Positions 28,341 to 39,716 of a DNA stretch of 44,171 nucleotides are shown piece after piece; within the stretch, counting starts at the first letter, position 1; every line of letters starts with the position of its first letter. A program made the position numbers and the translations under genes. The notes beneath the pieces are model-generated. The model was given only the letters and a program-made list of their open reading frames with translations, searched no databases and was not told where the DNA came from. The stretch covers positions 147,675 to 191,845 of the forward strand of contig NW_006766922.1 in the NCBI RefSeq assembly GCF_000275845.1, written 5' to 3'. The stretch is from Dichomitus squalens LYAD-421 SS1 (Eukaryota; Basidiomycota; Agaricomycetes; Polyporales; Polyporaceae).

Positions 28341-29989
28341 ATGGCCGACAACTCAGATGTTCAGGTGGCAACTGAGGTATTGTAAGTAAAGCTCAGACTG
28401 ATAGCCCTTACACGTGATCTAACCTCTGAGCTTGCGTTTAGCTTCGGCAATTGCTGGACATCAGCCACCACTGGTTCGTTCCAATCGACACCATGTATAT
28501 TCTCTCAAGCTTATTGCGTCTCGTTTATAGCGCTACTGGCTTACGACTTCGTCCTCACGTTCCCCAGCGAGGTGACGCTCTTCTGGAAGGGAGGCCACCT
28601 TTCCGGAGCAACCCTTCTGTGTCTGCTAAATAGATACATCACTCTCGCGTCGCAAGTCATTAATAATGTCTCGCTCCCATCGTCTGTAGAGGTATATCAC
28701 TCTGTTTCTAGCATGGTTAAGTCAATGCTTGACATCATCACAGAGGTATACACTGATTCTCAACAACTCCGGACGTTGCGTTCTGACCCATACGCAGTGC
28801 ATTCTCCGTATACATTGCTGCGGCTGTGTTGCAGGCGTTGCAGTATCTCCCATGGGCTGGTACGGGACCTAAACTTTGTATGGAATCGACAACTCTGACA
28901 GCCACTTTTTCGTACAGCATTCTCAGCACTCAGAGCATATGCTCTTTGTCCTGACCCGTATCGATGGGTCATTTCCGCAGGTATTTTCGCTCTGTCTTCG
29001 GTGCCCATTGTCACCGATTTGTGGGTGCGTACTCCGGATTTGTCATGGTCGAGCAGCATAGAACAGTATATTCCCCCGCACAGGTAAACCTGCACGGATT
29101 GTCAGTTGTGAACGATCCGGTCCTGGGCATCATAGCCATCACTCCGGTATCAGCGAGCACGATCACGAAGTGAGAGAACTTCCTACACTGCTCCGTGACA
29201 TGCTGTCTGACACCGTGGATGGTAGATGTTGGTACATGTTTCATGACATCGTGTTTCGGGCACGTTCTGAGACGAGACGTGACAGTGGAGGTGGTGACGC
29301 GATCTTCCTTGATTGCTTCTGATTTGGCGGTTCTATGTGTTACCTGGTTCCGAACATATGAAACTGCAAAGCTATCTCTCCGTCGCCTCGGCAAGCGAAG
29401 CTTGGCATGCATTCTTCTCCTCGATGGTATGTACTAGGGGTCGTCGCTCGAGCCCGATGAGTGTAGTACTGAAGCACCCTATGATGTTATGACAGGGACA
29501 ATCTATTTCCTGTGGGTGCTCGCAATCGTGTCTAGGTCAACCGATGCTCACATGTTGAATCAACAGAGCGCTGCTCGTGTTGAGCATTCTCCAAATGACG
29601 TTCACCCTGACGGGGGTAAGCTGTACCTGGGGTATGGAATGTATACATCTGACGGTTATCAGATTGGGAATAAAGTGGATTCACCAACGAGCGTGATTGC
29701 ACTTCTGGAGGAACCGTACGTCTACGCTGCACCCTACCCTACCATGCGGATCTTACTGAACTGTTTTGTTGTGTTCAGCTTGACCTCCATCCTCATATCG
29801 AGGTTCCTCATCGACCTGCAGAAGGCCCAGTGCAAGCTGGCGGGCTCTTCTCGGTCAGTCTCACTCGGGGAAGTTGCATTCCAATCGCAGACCTCGGGGA
29901 GCACCGGTTGCTTCGTTGGATCCTTGGGAGCCCAGCTCTCCTGTCATGAAGTCGACGAAGAAGAGGACGAGATGGAACATAGGCTGTAG
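28341..29989 (+). CDS. DUF6533-family multi-pass membrane protein
   Basis: Supported exon pieces: 28341-28381, 28442-28691, one ending at the donor 28860 (exact start unclear), one from 28918 to about 29024, one from about 29084, one near 29275-29427, one from about 29496, and a last exon ending with the stop at 29989. The intron at 28860-28917 fixes the phase. Family hallmarks are AYDFVLTFPSEVTLFWK and LLNRYITLAS in exon 2, LQYLPWA joining FSALRAYAL across an intron, then NDPVLG, the VVTRSSLIASDLAVLCVTWF helix, TIYFLWVLAIV, and near the end LTSILISRFLIDLQKA before an acidic tail (EVDEEEDEMEHRL). These alternating helices suggest about seven transmembrane segments at the plasma or an internal membrane. 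The family is basidiomycete-specific and of unknown function. The central exon is uncertain; no definite lesion was found. Confidence 0.78.
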
Positions 29990-30412
29990 GCGTCGGGCGG
30001 TTGGTCGACTCGTCAGCGGTGGTGGTGCATTCGCAATTTGACTCACAATCCGTACATTTCCTTTCGCTGAAAAACGGAAGTCAACAAAGCCTACGTATCT
30101 TGTCTTGTAGAATTGTTGCAGAACTATGTTGACAGACAAGGCAAATCACATTCGAGGCAGGTCGCACGCATTGACGAGGCGCATCGCCACGTGTTGAACG
30201 CGCCGAACCTCCTACTTACCGGTCGACAGAACCCTGAGCTCATTTTAGATTCGTCCACAATGGAACATGTGTGTTGCTCGCCTAATAGGCGTCGACAACT
30301 CGATCCGACGTGATAGCCTGTGCACAATGAGGCAGCCATAACGCTGGGTTGCGAACCGCCTTCATCCCCTTGCCCCATCCTTTCTGCTGCCAACCCACTC
30401 TCCCATAACAAG
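29990..30412. other. Intergenic, no gene recognised
   Basis: Lies between two plus-strand genes. It contains the 3' UTR of the DUF6533 gene and a 5' flank; nothing else could be supported. Confidence 0.5.
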
Positions 30413-30793
30413 ATGAGTCGACGCGACACGAATCCAAGGACAGCTCCGTCCGAGTCTTCGCTTGTGGCCATCAGGTGGAAGTCACGCACGGCCTGCTTTG
30501 ATCGGACTAGTGTCCAAGTGAGTCCCATAGCTTGAAAGAGAGAACCAACCAGGACCGAGTCACATCTACAGACGATCGTCGAGAAAGCATGCGGCCACTG
30601 CGGCCTGGGGTCCGTCCAACAAGACTTTGTATTGACGGGAAACGTCGATTGCCTGAAATGCGAGGTCACCGACGACATGCTCAAGCGTCTCCCCCGCGGA
30701 GCTATCCTTACCCTGACCAAGATCACGCAAGAATGCGATTCGGGAGATGAAGATGAAGGTGAACATCCGGACTGCTCCTCCTCAAGTATGTAA
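30413..30793 (+). CDS. Small CxxC zinc-binding-like protein, hypothetical
   Basis: Two exons, 30413-30517 and 30572-30793, give 108 residues. The intron (54 nt) has good GTGAGT and CTACAG ends. Exon 2 has two cysteine pairs, CGHCG and CLKCE, 19 residues apart, typical of a small four-Cys zinc site, then a possible helix (DDMLKRLP), LTLTKI and an acidic Cys-containing tail (CDSGDEDEGEHPDC). Another 3' splice is possible: GTAAGT overlaps the TAA, and the frame could continue through an acceptor at about 30842, giving a slightly longer end. It lies just upstream of the ubiquitin-like gene on the same strand. I recognise no family; a zinc-ribbon-like fold is an inference from cysteine spacing. 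Confidence 0.5.
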
Positions 30794-31000
30794 GTGTGAT
30801 CCGATTATAGCCAACTACTGCGAGTCTCACTCCATATCCTCAGGGAAGCCAATCGTGGGCACAATGTAAGGGTCAGCCTGTCCACAGACCTTCCAAGCCT
30901 CTGAAACCTCATGCTCTAGAGAGGCAATCATGCGAACAGTGACGCTTTCAAGATTTTCGCTAGGACGTAGGCAGATGATTTCCTTGCTCCCTGAGCTATC

Positions 31001-31955
31001 TCTGGGTTAACATTGGTTCTACGAAGACTTACTGGCAAGGTTCTCACCTTTGATGGGGTCCGATCCGAAACTACCGTGTCAGAGATCAAGAACAAGATCC
31101 GAGACAAGGAAGGCTATCCAGTAGACAAGCAGCGCTTGATTTTCGCTGGAGAGACACTGGAATCAAGCCGCGTGCTCTCTGATTATAACATCCAGCGTGA
31201 GAGCACGATTCGCCTACTCTACAGCCACAAGGGCGGCAAGCCAGTCATATATCTCTTCTCTCCTCATGCGATATCCGACGCAACCGTGTCGATCAGCCTC
31301 GCTCCACAATGGTCATTCTCCCACATCTACCCGCAGGTAGACGTGAAGGCTCTGGCTGCTGGCAAGGAGCAGGCCTCCTGGTCCATCTCAGCCAATCCTA
31401 ATGGCTCGCTTGTAGAGAGGCACTGGCCTAGAGCTCTCGTACCTCTTCTGGGAAGCTACTTCGAACACCGCCATACCGCCGAGTCCTCCTCCGAGCCCTC
31501 GTCTTGATGTACCCCCGCCTCTCGTCGAGCATTTCGATCCAGCCTACCCGTCCCTTACACCTGAGTCGCCCACCGCCATCATTATTCCTTTCAGCCAGCT
31601 GCTCATGTACCTCGATCATACCCTCAAAGCCCTCAGCCTCCACACCTCCGCTCGCAACGACTTCATCACATATTGGCTCCCTGCGCTCTCCAAGAAGCCG
31701 TACGTTGCCCTCCGCTTCCTTCCCCAAGACGCGTACGAGCGCGCCGCCGAACTTGAGGTGACGCCGTTGCCGGATGTCATTACGCGTGTCTTTATGCTGT
31801 TCGGAGGAGTGGAGGCGGAGGAAGTGGAATTGTGGTCCGAGGCGATGGAACAAGTCGGTAAGGTGGATTGGGTGGACATCGTGGGCGTGAAGTCGGGAGC
31901 TTGGGACGAGCGCGTATTCAGAGTTCTGGAATGGGGCGCTATGGAGGTGTTGTGA
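31001..31955 (+). pseudogene. Ubiquitin-like domain protein, frameshifted
   Basis: The N-terminal part is a ubiquitin-like fold: [20 protein letters not shown], then [38 protein letters not shown]-terminal domain common to basidiomycete proteins of this type follows in another frame: SYLFWEA, PSLTPESPT, FITYWLPALSKKPYVALRF, PDVITRVFMLF, and the end RVLEWGAMEVL (stop at 31953-31955). The first frame hits a stop at 31505-31507. The switch is needed near 31420-31426 (VER | TGLELSYL) and fits a 2-nt loss or 1-nt gain. A clean 5' exon with the initiator Met could not be placed; an ATG at 30975 is out of frame. Read as a pseudogene unless the shift is a sequencing error. Confidence 0.65.
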
Positions 31956-32113
31956 TGCGAGGTGTGTTGACAAGTAGCATTGTAGGTGAAGTCTCTGGGA
32001 TCGATGGCAATTGAGACGAGCGCGACAGAAGGAATGGACGTGAAGGATGTGATTAAAGGCCTTGGATGGGTGTTCAAGAAGGCAACCCCTTCGTTAGAGG
32101 AGAGGGCCGGCGA

Positions 32114-32702
32114 CTACATAAGTAGATACAGTGCAATCGCAAGGCCCGGGCCAATAGCCTGGGCCTCGGGTGGCTCGACGTTCCGTAGCTGAACGGCGCT
32201 GAGGCGTCTTAGGTCGGGTGGTTGTGCCAGCCGCCGAAAGAGGGCGTTGTCCATTTCTCGCGCTGCGAACACCTGGGGTGGACGAAAAGGTGACATTAGG
32301 CAGAGCTCGAATGAACGGAACGGATGATCCGTGAGAAAGTGTTGTAGCCCAGGACAGGCGGACCCGAAGTCTCTTTGTGTAAACCGTGAGATTGTCATAT
32401 AGAAGCGGGGAAGAGGCGAAGCAACGTATAGAGGCTACCACAGGAGGCAGCCTATAACTCGTGGAGACCGCCTTACAGGTTACAGCGAGACGCGCTGAGG
32501 TCATCCTCTTGACCCGGTCCGTGACGTCAAGAACCAAGTCTTCATCGTCCTCGCCTTTGATTTGGTTCTTGTTGGGGTGTGGAGGACCCCAGTACGCGTC
32601 CTCACGTCTCATGTCGATATCAGGCGGCTGCTGAACCGATGAGAAGCAGCACATGATTTTGAGGAAGATGTCGTGTTTCAGGAGTGCAGGATGGGATGAC
32701 AT
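32114..32702 (-). pseudogene. F-box-like protein gene, truncated
   Basis: The minus strand starts MSSHPALLKHDIFLKIMCCF, an F-box-like first helix, followed by DRVKRMTSARLAVTCKAVS, a second F-box helix. After that the frame gives low-complexity sequence, while a neighbouring frame (32398-32114) reads RSFELCLMSPFRPPQVFAAR, PDLRRLSAVQLRNVEPPEAQ and ends at a TAG. A frameshift or missed intron near 32400-32460 would join them. The total of about 190 residues is far shorter than the 500 or more usual for basidiomycete F-box/LRR proteins of this sort, so it is probably a 3'-truncated pseudogene. It is a different F-box subfamily from the tandem genes at 21-26 kb. Confidence 0.5.
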
Positions 32703-33523
32703 GACGGAAAACGAGAAAGATCATGGCCTGAGAGTCGTTTGGAGAGTGTAATCAGTACGGCTACGAGAAACAGTATGCAAATGACGCGTGCCGCGTTGAT
32801 TCTTTGATGATAGTCGATGCGGTACAGTACCTCGTTTTCAATTGCACTCAGGAGTCACTTTGGACATTGCGGCAAGATCTGCCCGGCGTTAACGAGAACC
32901 CAGGATGAATTGGGAGGGAGATCAACGTTGATTGAGTAAGACGGAGGCCATTTTCTGATCACTCGTCCTGCAACTACCACTGAATCATCACTAGCCGTCT
33001 GGGCCGTGACCCCGAAAGGATGATCCTACAGTGTCACGAAACAATCAGTTGGAGAAATGTTCGGATACTGAAGTGGGAAACCCACGCTATGAATGATAAA
33101 AAGTGCCACAGGTTCCGTCTTGCTTCACTTCCGCGCACATATAGCCATCGCACCAAGCGGCTTGAAAAGCAATATGTCTGTCTTAGACGAGAGCTAAGGT
33201 GGAAGCTGGTCGAACTTGACTGTGTATGACTGAAGACGACACGAACATGTCAGGCGCATACTTCCTAGCCCGCTCAAATTTGCAGACTCTGGTACAAAAA
33301 CACTGTGAGGTACGCCCCGGTCATCTAACACCATGAAAGTAACGAGCTGATGATATGCAACATCGTGTGGGGTTCTCACAGACAAGCAGTACACGTCGCC
33401 ATTTAGTCGCATGTATGAGATTGCAGGGGTAATGGTGTGAGGGAGAGCAAAAGACATGACTATACGTAAAACCATACAACATGCGACCGCATAGGATAAG
33501 TGGATGCACCCCTGACAGGCGTT
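32703..33523. other. Intergenic, no gene recognised
   Basis: No coding motif on either strand. It holds the 3' flank of the eS6 gene and the 5' flank of the F-box-like fragment. Confidence 0.5.
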
Positions 33524-34515
33524 TTACGCAGCACCGGCAGCCCTGATGTTACACCACGGTCAATCCGACGAACTGACAATGATAGAGACGAGGAGAGACA
33601 TACTTCTTGTGCGACGCCTTGACGGCTGCAGCCTTCTCCTTCTTCTCGGCAATCCGCTTGGCAAGGAGAACGTCGTACTCGGCCTTCTGCTCCTTCTGGC
33701 GCTCGATCCGGCGGCGCTTGAGGGAGCGGAGGTGACGGCGGCGCTGGAGACGGATGGGGGTGACCAGACGTTGGATTTTGGGCCTACAGAAGTACTGCTC
33801 AATCTCGGGCCAGTGCAAGCCGCTAACGATGATACGTACGCCTTGGTGTAGGGCTTGGCATTCTCCTTCTTCTGGCTCGTAACCTCCCGTCGGACAACGT
33901 ACTTGCGGACATCATCCTCCTTGGACAGGTTGAAGAACTTGCGGATCTTAGTCGCACGCTTGGGACCAAGGCGCTTAGGGAGGACGTTGTCCGTCAGGCC
34001 AGGGATGTCGTTCTCGCCCTGCTTGACGATGACGAGGGAGAGAACGGCGATGTCGGGGCCGACGATGCATCCACGGACGGATTTGCGCTTGCGCTCACCA
34101 GTGCGGCGGGGGCGGTAGCACGAGTGGCCGTCCGAGAGAAGGAGGCGGACACGGTAGGGAAGGAGGACACCCTGCTTCATGGGGAAACCCTGCTTGTCGT
34201 TGCCACCAGTGATGCGGAAGACGTAACCCTTCCACTCGTCGCCGAGGGAGTCGCCAGGGACCTCCTGCGAGATCCGCTTGTCGTAGAAGACACGGCTTCA
34301 TCATTGCAAGGACGGTGAATCGGCACGGGATTAACGATTAGATGCGAATATATGGACAGGAAATGGACGGTGTACGCACTATTTCTTCTCGTCATCGTAG
34401 TCGATCGTCTTTTGTTCCCCGGTTGCGGGGTCTGTTGCGGACACCCTGGTCAGAACACGAATCCCCCAGGTCCCGTCCCAACATGTACAAACTCACTGGC
34501 GATGTTGAGCTTCAT
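33524..34515 (-). CDS. RPS6: 40S ribosomal protein eS6
   Basis: Five exons: 34497-34515, 34380-34431, 33840-34295, 33604-33783, 33524-33542; 726 nt, 241 residues, close to the fungal norm. It starts MKLNIA, with the intron splitting codon 7, and continues through [64 protein letters not shown] and the basic C-terminal region [20 protein letters not shown]. It is a component of the small ribosomal subunit and, in eukaryotes, a TOR-pathway phosphorylation target at C-terminal serines. Here the C-terminus is ASHKKAAGAA, which lacks the RRxSS-type motif and leaves one Ser near the end. First and last exons are only 19 nt each. It is divergent from the uS15 gene. Confidence 0.97.
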
Positions 34516-34919
34516 GCTAGCAAGGTAGCGAGGTTAGTCTCCAGATAAAGCGGCGAGCTGCAGAAGAGTAACAGACCTTCAGGCCTTGATGGAGGGCGTA
34601 TCTCGACGACGGCGACAGCGGCGACGAGATAGTCTTGAGCTCGAGTCGGATGGGCTGAGTGCTGGGCAATCGCGGCACAAACACCCTCAGCGCCTAGGCA
34701 GAGTGGCGGAACAAGGTTTGGTACTGTACAGCTCCTTCAGCCACCCAGCAGGCGCTCACGTGTCCGGTGCCCCACTGCAAACTCGACACTTCCCGCGCCC
34801 GACGGCACGCTCGACGACGACAAGACCTCAAGACTCGCTCCCCTCACCTAAAACTGTGCGTGTATTGCTGAGGTGCTGCTCGTGCGCTGGAGTGCTGATG
34901 GTATTCCCCCAGAGTCACC
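34516..34919. promoter_or_regulatory. Shared divergent promoter of the eS6 and uS15 genes
   Basis: Only 404 bp separate the two start codons, which point away from each other. No TATA box was seen on either side. On the uS15 side a probable 5'-UTR intron of 57 nt (34856-34912, GTGCGT to CCCAG, with a TGCTGAT branch-like site) ends just before AGTCACCATGG, a good start context. Confidence 0.7.
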
Positions 34920-35486
34920 ATGGGTCGCATGCACGCTCCCGGCAAGGGCATCTCGTCCTCTGCCCTCCCCTACCGCCGCGCTCCCCCCTCGTGGCTCAAG
35001 ACCACGCCCGAGGACGTTGTCGAGCACATCACCAAGCTTGCCCGCAAGGGTCTTACACCCTCCCAAATTGGTGTCACCCTCCGTGATTCGCACGGTATCC
35101 CTCAGGTTCGCTTCGTGACCGGTAACAAGATCCTTCGTATCCTCAAGTCGAACGGTGAGTCTTCCGCCCATATCTGCGCTACCCGGATGCGGTCAGGCGT
35201 TTCGTATTTTGGATCGGATGGTCAGACGGCGGTCATGGGACTGAAACTTATTCCGGGAAATGCAGGTCTTGCGCCCCAGATCCCCGAGGATCTCTGGCAC
35301 CTCGTCAAAAAGGCGGTCGCTGTTCGCAAGCACCTCGAGGTTAACCGGAAGGACAAGGACTCCAAGTTCCGTCTCATCCTCATCGAGTCCCGTATTCACC
35401 GTCTTGCGCGGTACTACAAGACCAAGCAGCAGATCCCCCCAACGTTCAAGTACGACTCTGCCACCGCCTCCACCCTCATTGCATGA
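34920..35486 (+). CDS. RPS13: 40S ribosomal protein uS15
   Basis: Two coding exons, 34920-35154 and 35266-35486; 456 nt and 151 residues, exactly the usual eukaryotic length. The N-terminus [92 protein letters not shown] and the C-terminal [14 protein letters not shown] are diagnostic. The 111-nt intron splits the Gly codon after LKSN. Read without splicing, the intron has no stop and would give a longer false protein. It is a small-subunit protein that helps build the inter-subunit bridge. Its promoter is shared with eS6. Confidence 0.98.
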   Translation: MGRMHAPGKGISSSALPYRRAPPSWLKTTPEDVVEHITKLARKGLTPSQIGVTLRDSHGIPQVRFVTGNKILRILKSNGESSAHICATRMRSGVSYFGSDGQTAVMGLKLIPGNAGLAPQIPEDLWHLVKKAVAVRKHLEVNRKDKDSKFRLILIESRIHRLARYYKTKQQIPPTFKYDSATASTLIA

Positions 35487-36180
35487 GCTTCCAAGTGGTC
35501 GTTATATGTTGAACGTGGTTGTGGATGTGATGACGGAGAGGGGAGGGGCCCGTCGCAACACGATTACACGGCGACGGGTGGGCTGTCGAGACTATGTTAT
35601 CGCTTGTACGCTTTCCACATGACACACCCAATGCAGAACCTAGGGATATGCATAAAATCTTCATCATGCCATCTGTTGTCCCGTCCCAACTCATGAGACC
35701 GTGAATACTCTTCGCTTCGACAAGAGCAAGGTGCCTCTGACAGGATGGTCTACTCATCGTTCTTGTACGTCTCGGATGATCAACGGAATAATTGACTCGC
35801 AACTGCCCTGTGCAGTGTATGGAAATGCCTCTAATCATTTGATCACCCCAATGCTACTAGGGTGTATATTGCACAAGCTGTGCGTGGAGTCACAGGGGGC
35901 GGACATGACATGCAGCGCCTAAGTCCTCACATATAACGATAAGTCAGGTCCGTGTCCTCTTTCTCTTAATCTACCCGGATACCCATCTCACATACTTGTG
36001 ATCTGTTGGACATTCTCCAGCGCCGCTGCCACTCAATCGCACTCAGTGTCCTCAAGTCAGCTCCACAAGCGTCATATCCAGCTGAGCACATAGTTTGTAC
36101 ACACTTCTTGTACACTTTGGAGATGCGCATACAAATTGAGAATCTGCTACAGGTATCTTCATCACCCGTTACACCCTCAA
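35487..36180. other. Intergenic, no gene recognised
   Basis: 3' flank of the uS15 gene and 5' flank of the HET gene. An open frame that extends upstream of 36181 lacks a better start than MRLLNT. Confidence 0.5.
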
Positions 36181-38319
36181 ATGCGGCTGCTGAACACCCG
36201 TACGGGGCGGTTTGAGGAGAAGAATCCGGAGCAGATCACATACGCTATTCTATCGCACACCTGGGACGAGATTGAACAGACTTTCCAAGACGTGCGAGAG
36301 ATCCAGCGATCGTACGACGAACATGGGCGACTTCTCTACTGGAGACTCCTACCTGAGGTCACGCAGAGAGCACTCTACGCAGGCCGACACGTCGGGCGGG
36401 CTTTCATTCGCTTGACTTCTGTCGCCAGTGCTTACGAAGTCCTCCGTATCGGCATCCGACGATATATGAGGTCCCCCAGACAAGAATCACCATCACTTCG
36501 AGTCCGCCCTTCGTCCGATGGTCGTTTTTCGGGTATCTCCCGCAGGACCATTCCCCTCCTTACGTCGATATGGCACGACCCTCGACTGTCCTCGAAAGTG
36601 AAGGAAGCATGTGCGGTTGCACGAGAAAACGGCTACGACTACCTCTGGATTGACTCGTGCTGCATCGACAAGACGAGCAGCTCGGAGTTGTCAGAGGCAA
36701 TCAACTCAATGTATGATTGGTACCGCAGCGTGGCAGTGTGCTACGCGTACCTCTCGGACGTGCCCTTTGGAGAAAAACATCGCGCCGGGTCCTCGCGCTT
36801 TCGATCCAGCCGATGGTTCAAACGGGGATGGACACTGCAGGAGCGCATAGCGCCGTCTGCGCTCACCTTCCTCTCAGAAGATTGGAAGGTCATCGGAACA
36901 AAAGGCTCCCTTTGCGATCTCGTCGAAGACGTGACGTCGATCCCGGAGGAAGCTCTCTTGCACACGAAGCCGCTCGATCTGTTCAGCGTCGCTGAGCGGT
37001 TCTCTTGGGCCGCCACGCGGCAGACGACGACGACGGAGGACAGAGCATACTCGCTGCTCGGTATCTTCGCCATTCACATGCCCACACTCTATGGGGAAGG
37101 TGAACTGGCGTTCCAGCGGTTGCAAGAGGAGGTCGTGCAGCGCATTCCCGACCAGAGCCTGTTTGCGTGGTCGCACGTCTACCTGAGCATTAAACCCGGC
37201 TAGGATCTGATCAAGCCTGCGTCACTCCGGAACGCATTGCGAATTTCCCACGTCGCGACTGAAGCCCCCCTTGGGGCGTCGGATGAACGATATCTCTTCG
37301 CTCCTTCCCTCAGCAAGTTCACAGCCGGGGGGAAATTGAGACATCTTTCTCACGACGCTGTTTTCCGCGTTCTCCAGCTACCCTTCCTCCCTGCTCCCAA
37401 GTACTCCTCCACCGCACACGGCATTCGTACCAAACTACCTCTGGTGCCCCTGTCTCGCTGCCTTCCTCAATTCGCAGCCACGTACCCCAGAGATGCGCCG
37501 CAGTCGCAGTGGCATCTGGCTATCCTCGGGTGCGAACATGACGACTACCCCGGCCACCTTCTCGGGCGCGTGTGCTACGTCCCCCCCTCGGGGTCTGGCA
37601 TCGATTATCTATTCTGCGGCTTTGTGGAGATAGGCCCGCGTCCGACGCGCGGTCCACATGACCCCTCTCTGTTCCCTCTCTCGCCTGCGACACTCAAGCG
37701 CTGCCGCAAGCACATCACGCTCAGAACGGTGTACATACCCAAGCCTGCACATGAGCAGGCACACCCTTCTATGTGGTCGCAAGGCTTGGATGCTCGATTC
37801 AAGACTCGGCCCCTCGTCAATGCCGCCCTGGTGTTGCTGAGAACTACTCGGGATGCTTTGCGCGCCCAAGGGTACTTAGCCGAACTCAGAGGTCCGGACA
37901 TGACCCGGGACACCAGCACTCACTGGCTCACCCTTGATCATGCCGATCACTCTATCACCATCGAATATCAGCAGCTCCCACCCGATGACGATGGAGAGGG
38001 CGTGGATAGGGTCCGTACCCTCCCCTCGCCATACCCGGACACGACACTGGCTGTCACGGCACAACTGAAGGTTATCCGACCACGTCCTCTACCTGGATTT
38101 TCTGCGGAGCTCCGCGCAGAGCCTGCTCCTGTTTACGTGTCTTCTAAGTCACGCTATCACTGGTTGCCGTCGAGGATGGAGAGCGTGAGCTTCCCCTGTA
38201 CTGCCGCAAAGAGGGTCACCATGCACCTCGGCCTCGACAAATTGCTTGCCCCACCACACTATGCCCTACGCGTCGAGATCAGCACCGAGACACAGGCATA
38301 TGCTCCCAGATCACCTTGA
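36181..38319 (+). pseudogene. HET-domain protein interrupted by one in-frame TAG
   Basis: One reading frame of 713 codons runs from ATG 36181 to TGA at 38319 with a single amber codon at 37201-37203 (GGC TAG GAT). Part 1 is a HET domain: start MRLLNTRTGRF, YAILSHTWDE at about residue 23, YDYLWIDSCCIDK at about 153, YAYLSDV, FKRGWTLQERIAPS at about 212, EDRAYSLLGIFAIHMPTLYG at about 285 and FQRLQEEV. About 100 extra residues lie between the first two motifs. Part 2 (from 37204) is the C-terminal region found downstream of HET domains in basidiomycete proteins. HET domains act in self/non-self recognition and regulated cell death in ascomycetes; roles in basidiomycetes are unproven. No valid intron removes the TAG (nearest GT-AG options are 27-43 nt). 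If expressed, it yields a 340-residue HET-only protein. Confidence 0.8.
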
Positions 38320-38795
38320 CTCGATACACGATGAAGGATAGTCATCGACGTCTGACAGGCGAGCACGAGATCCGAAGAAGTAGTCACTAGCGTCGGATAC
38401 CTCGGAAAATGCAGTCATGCTGGAGGGACTACCCTCGGGGACAGGGTATCTGTTCGAAATGGGATGGACTCGGTGCACGGCGTAGGCTAGAGGAATGCAT
38501 CGGGCCTTAGGAAATATGTTGGCTCGATGTCTGACTAATAAGAAGAATCGTCGAGTAGGCAAACCTTACTCTATTGGATTGGTGGAGCCCTAGCGGGCAT
38601 CGCTCTTGAGTATTTTGGCAGGGAAGGAAGTCTCGCTCGGTGGAAAGTGCAGGCCATTCACGAGAGCGCAGCTCCAGATAATCAAGCGGAACGATGCAAA
38701 AGCATACGAGAGCCAATCCGTACAAAAGAAACATACATTGTTCTTGTCCGAGGCGATAGGTTATAGCAAGTACAATTGATAACATTGATAACATA
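38320..38795. other. Convergent 3' region
   Basis: Separates the HET gene (plus) from the Vps68/TMEM50-type gene (minus). No gene was found. AT-rich stretches at 38755-38795 fit a 3' UTR. Confidence 0.5.
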
Positions 38796-39716
38796 CTAGA
38801 TAGACAAGGTGTACTCGTACTCGGTGCTGACGCTTTGTGAGATCCAGAGGACGATGGCAGAGAGCATGAGGGCAACGTTTTGGGAGACGTTGGCGTAGCC
38901 GTAGTAGGTATACTGCTCTGTGTAGTGATGCAGGATGTACTTGAGCACAAGGACGGTCTGTGAAGTGGGCACAGGGTCAGCATCATTGCGCGCTCTCTCG
39001 ATCTGAACCGTGTAGGATAAGGGAACATGGCAGTATACGCATCCAAAAAGGTTGTACTGCCGCGCGAAGGCTTCGCAAGATGCACCCACGTGTGTACGGG
39101 ACGCCCGCAGCATCTTCACTACGTCCTCGTAACTCTCCTTCCAGGACTCGCATTTGATGCTAGTATTGCCAACGAAGAGAACGGCCAGGCAAATTCAGGC
39201 GAAGACAAGTAAGACTACTCACCACACTGCCCGCAAGGCCGCCCGCCATGAGCGCAAAGCCAATGAACAAGAACAACCTGGCCCGCCACACCGCACGCGC
39301 GTCGCCAAAGTCCTCATGTCCCTGCACGCGATCCTTGTCAATGAGGTTGATGACTATCATGCCAAGAAGGGAGCAGATGCCGGGCAGCCAGTCGACAAAG
39401 GTGACGTGAACCGGGGGCGGGATCTGCGGCTCGGTGTACGGAGGGTGTGCGTGTGCGGAGAGGACTGCCGCATCGAGAAACGTCCAGTTGGCCAGCGCAA
39501 ACTATAATACGCAACAAATCATCCACACGGAGGAAGCAGAGGAGAGAAGGAGGGTCGCGACGTCAGATCGAGTGAGAGACGAAGAGGAGCGCCAGGACGT
39601 ACGAGGCCGCCGGCGAGATATATTCCAATGGTCCTCCTGTGCTTCCCAAGACTGATCCCGGGGAAGGGGTTGATACAAACCCTACGAGGGTCGTAGTGTG
39701 AGCGGGGAAGGGCCAT
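38796..39716 (-). CDS. Vps68/TMEM50 (UPF0220) family membrane protein
   Basis: Three exons: 39603-39716, 39223-39501, 38796-38957; 555 nt, 184 residues, about the length of yeast Vps68. Four hydrophobic segments are visible: GIYLAGGLFALANWTFLDAA, WLPGICSLLGMIVINLI, ARLFLFIGFALMAGGLAGSV and NVALMLSAIVLWIS. Family signatures include RAVWRARLFLFIGFALMAGG and EQYTYYGYANVSQNVALML. Vps68 works with Vps55 in endosome-to-vacuole transport in yeast, so an endosomal membrane protein is expected. The 101-nt intron 1 begins GTACGT right after IYLAGGL; the 265-nt intron 2 is long. The first 25 residues are less conserved, and an upstream in-frame start or extra 5' exon cannot be excluded. Confidence 0.9.

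Noticed and set aside
30124..30726. 200-codon minus-strand open frame
   Set aside because: It is antisense to the better-supported two-exon CxxC gene.
37201..37206. Programmed stop-codon readthrough at the HET TAG
   Set aside because: The following bases (GAT CTG) do not fit a known readthrough context; a null mutation is simpler.
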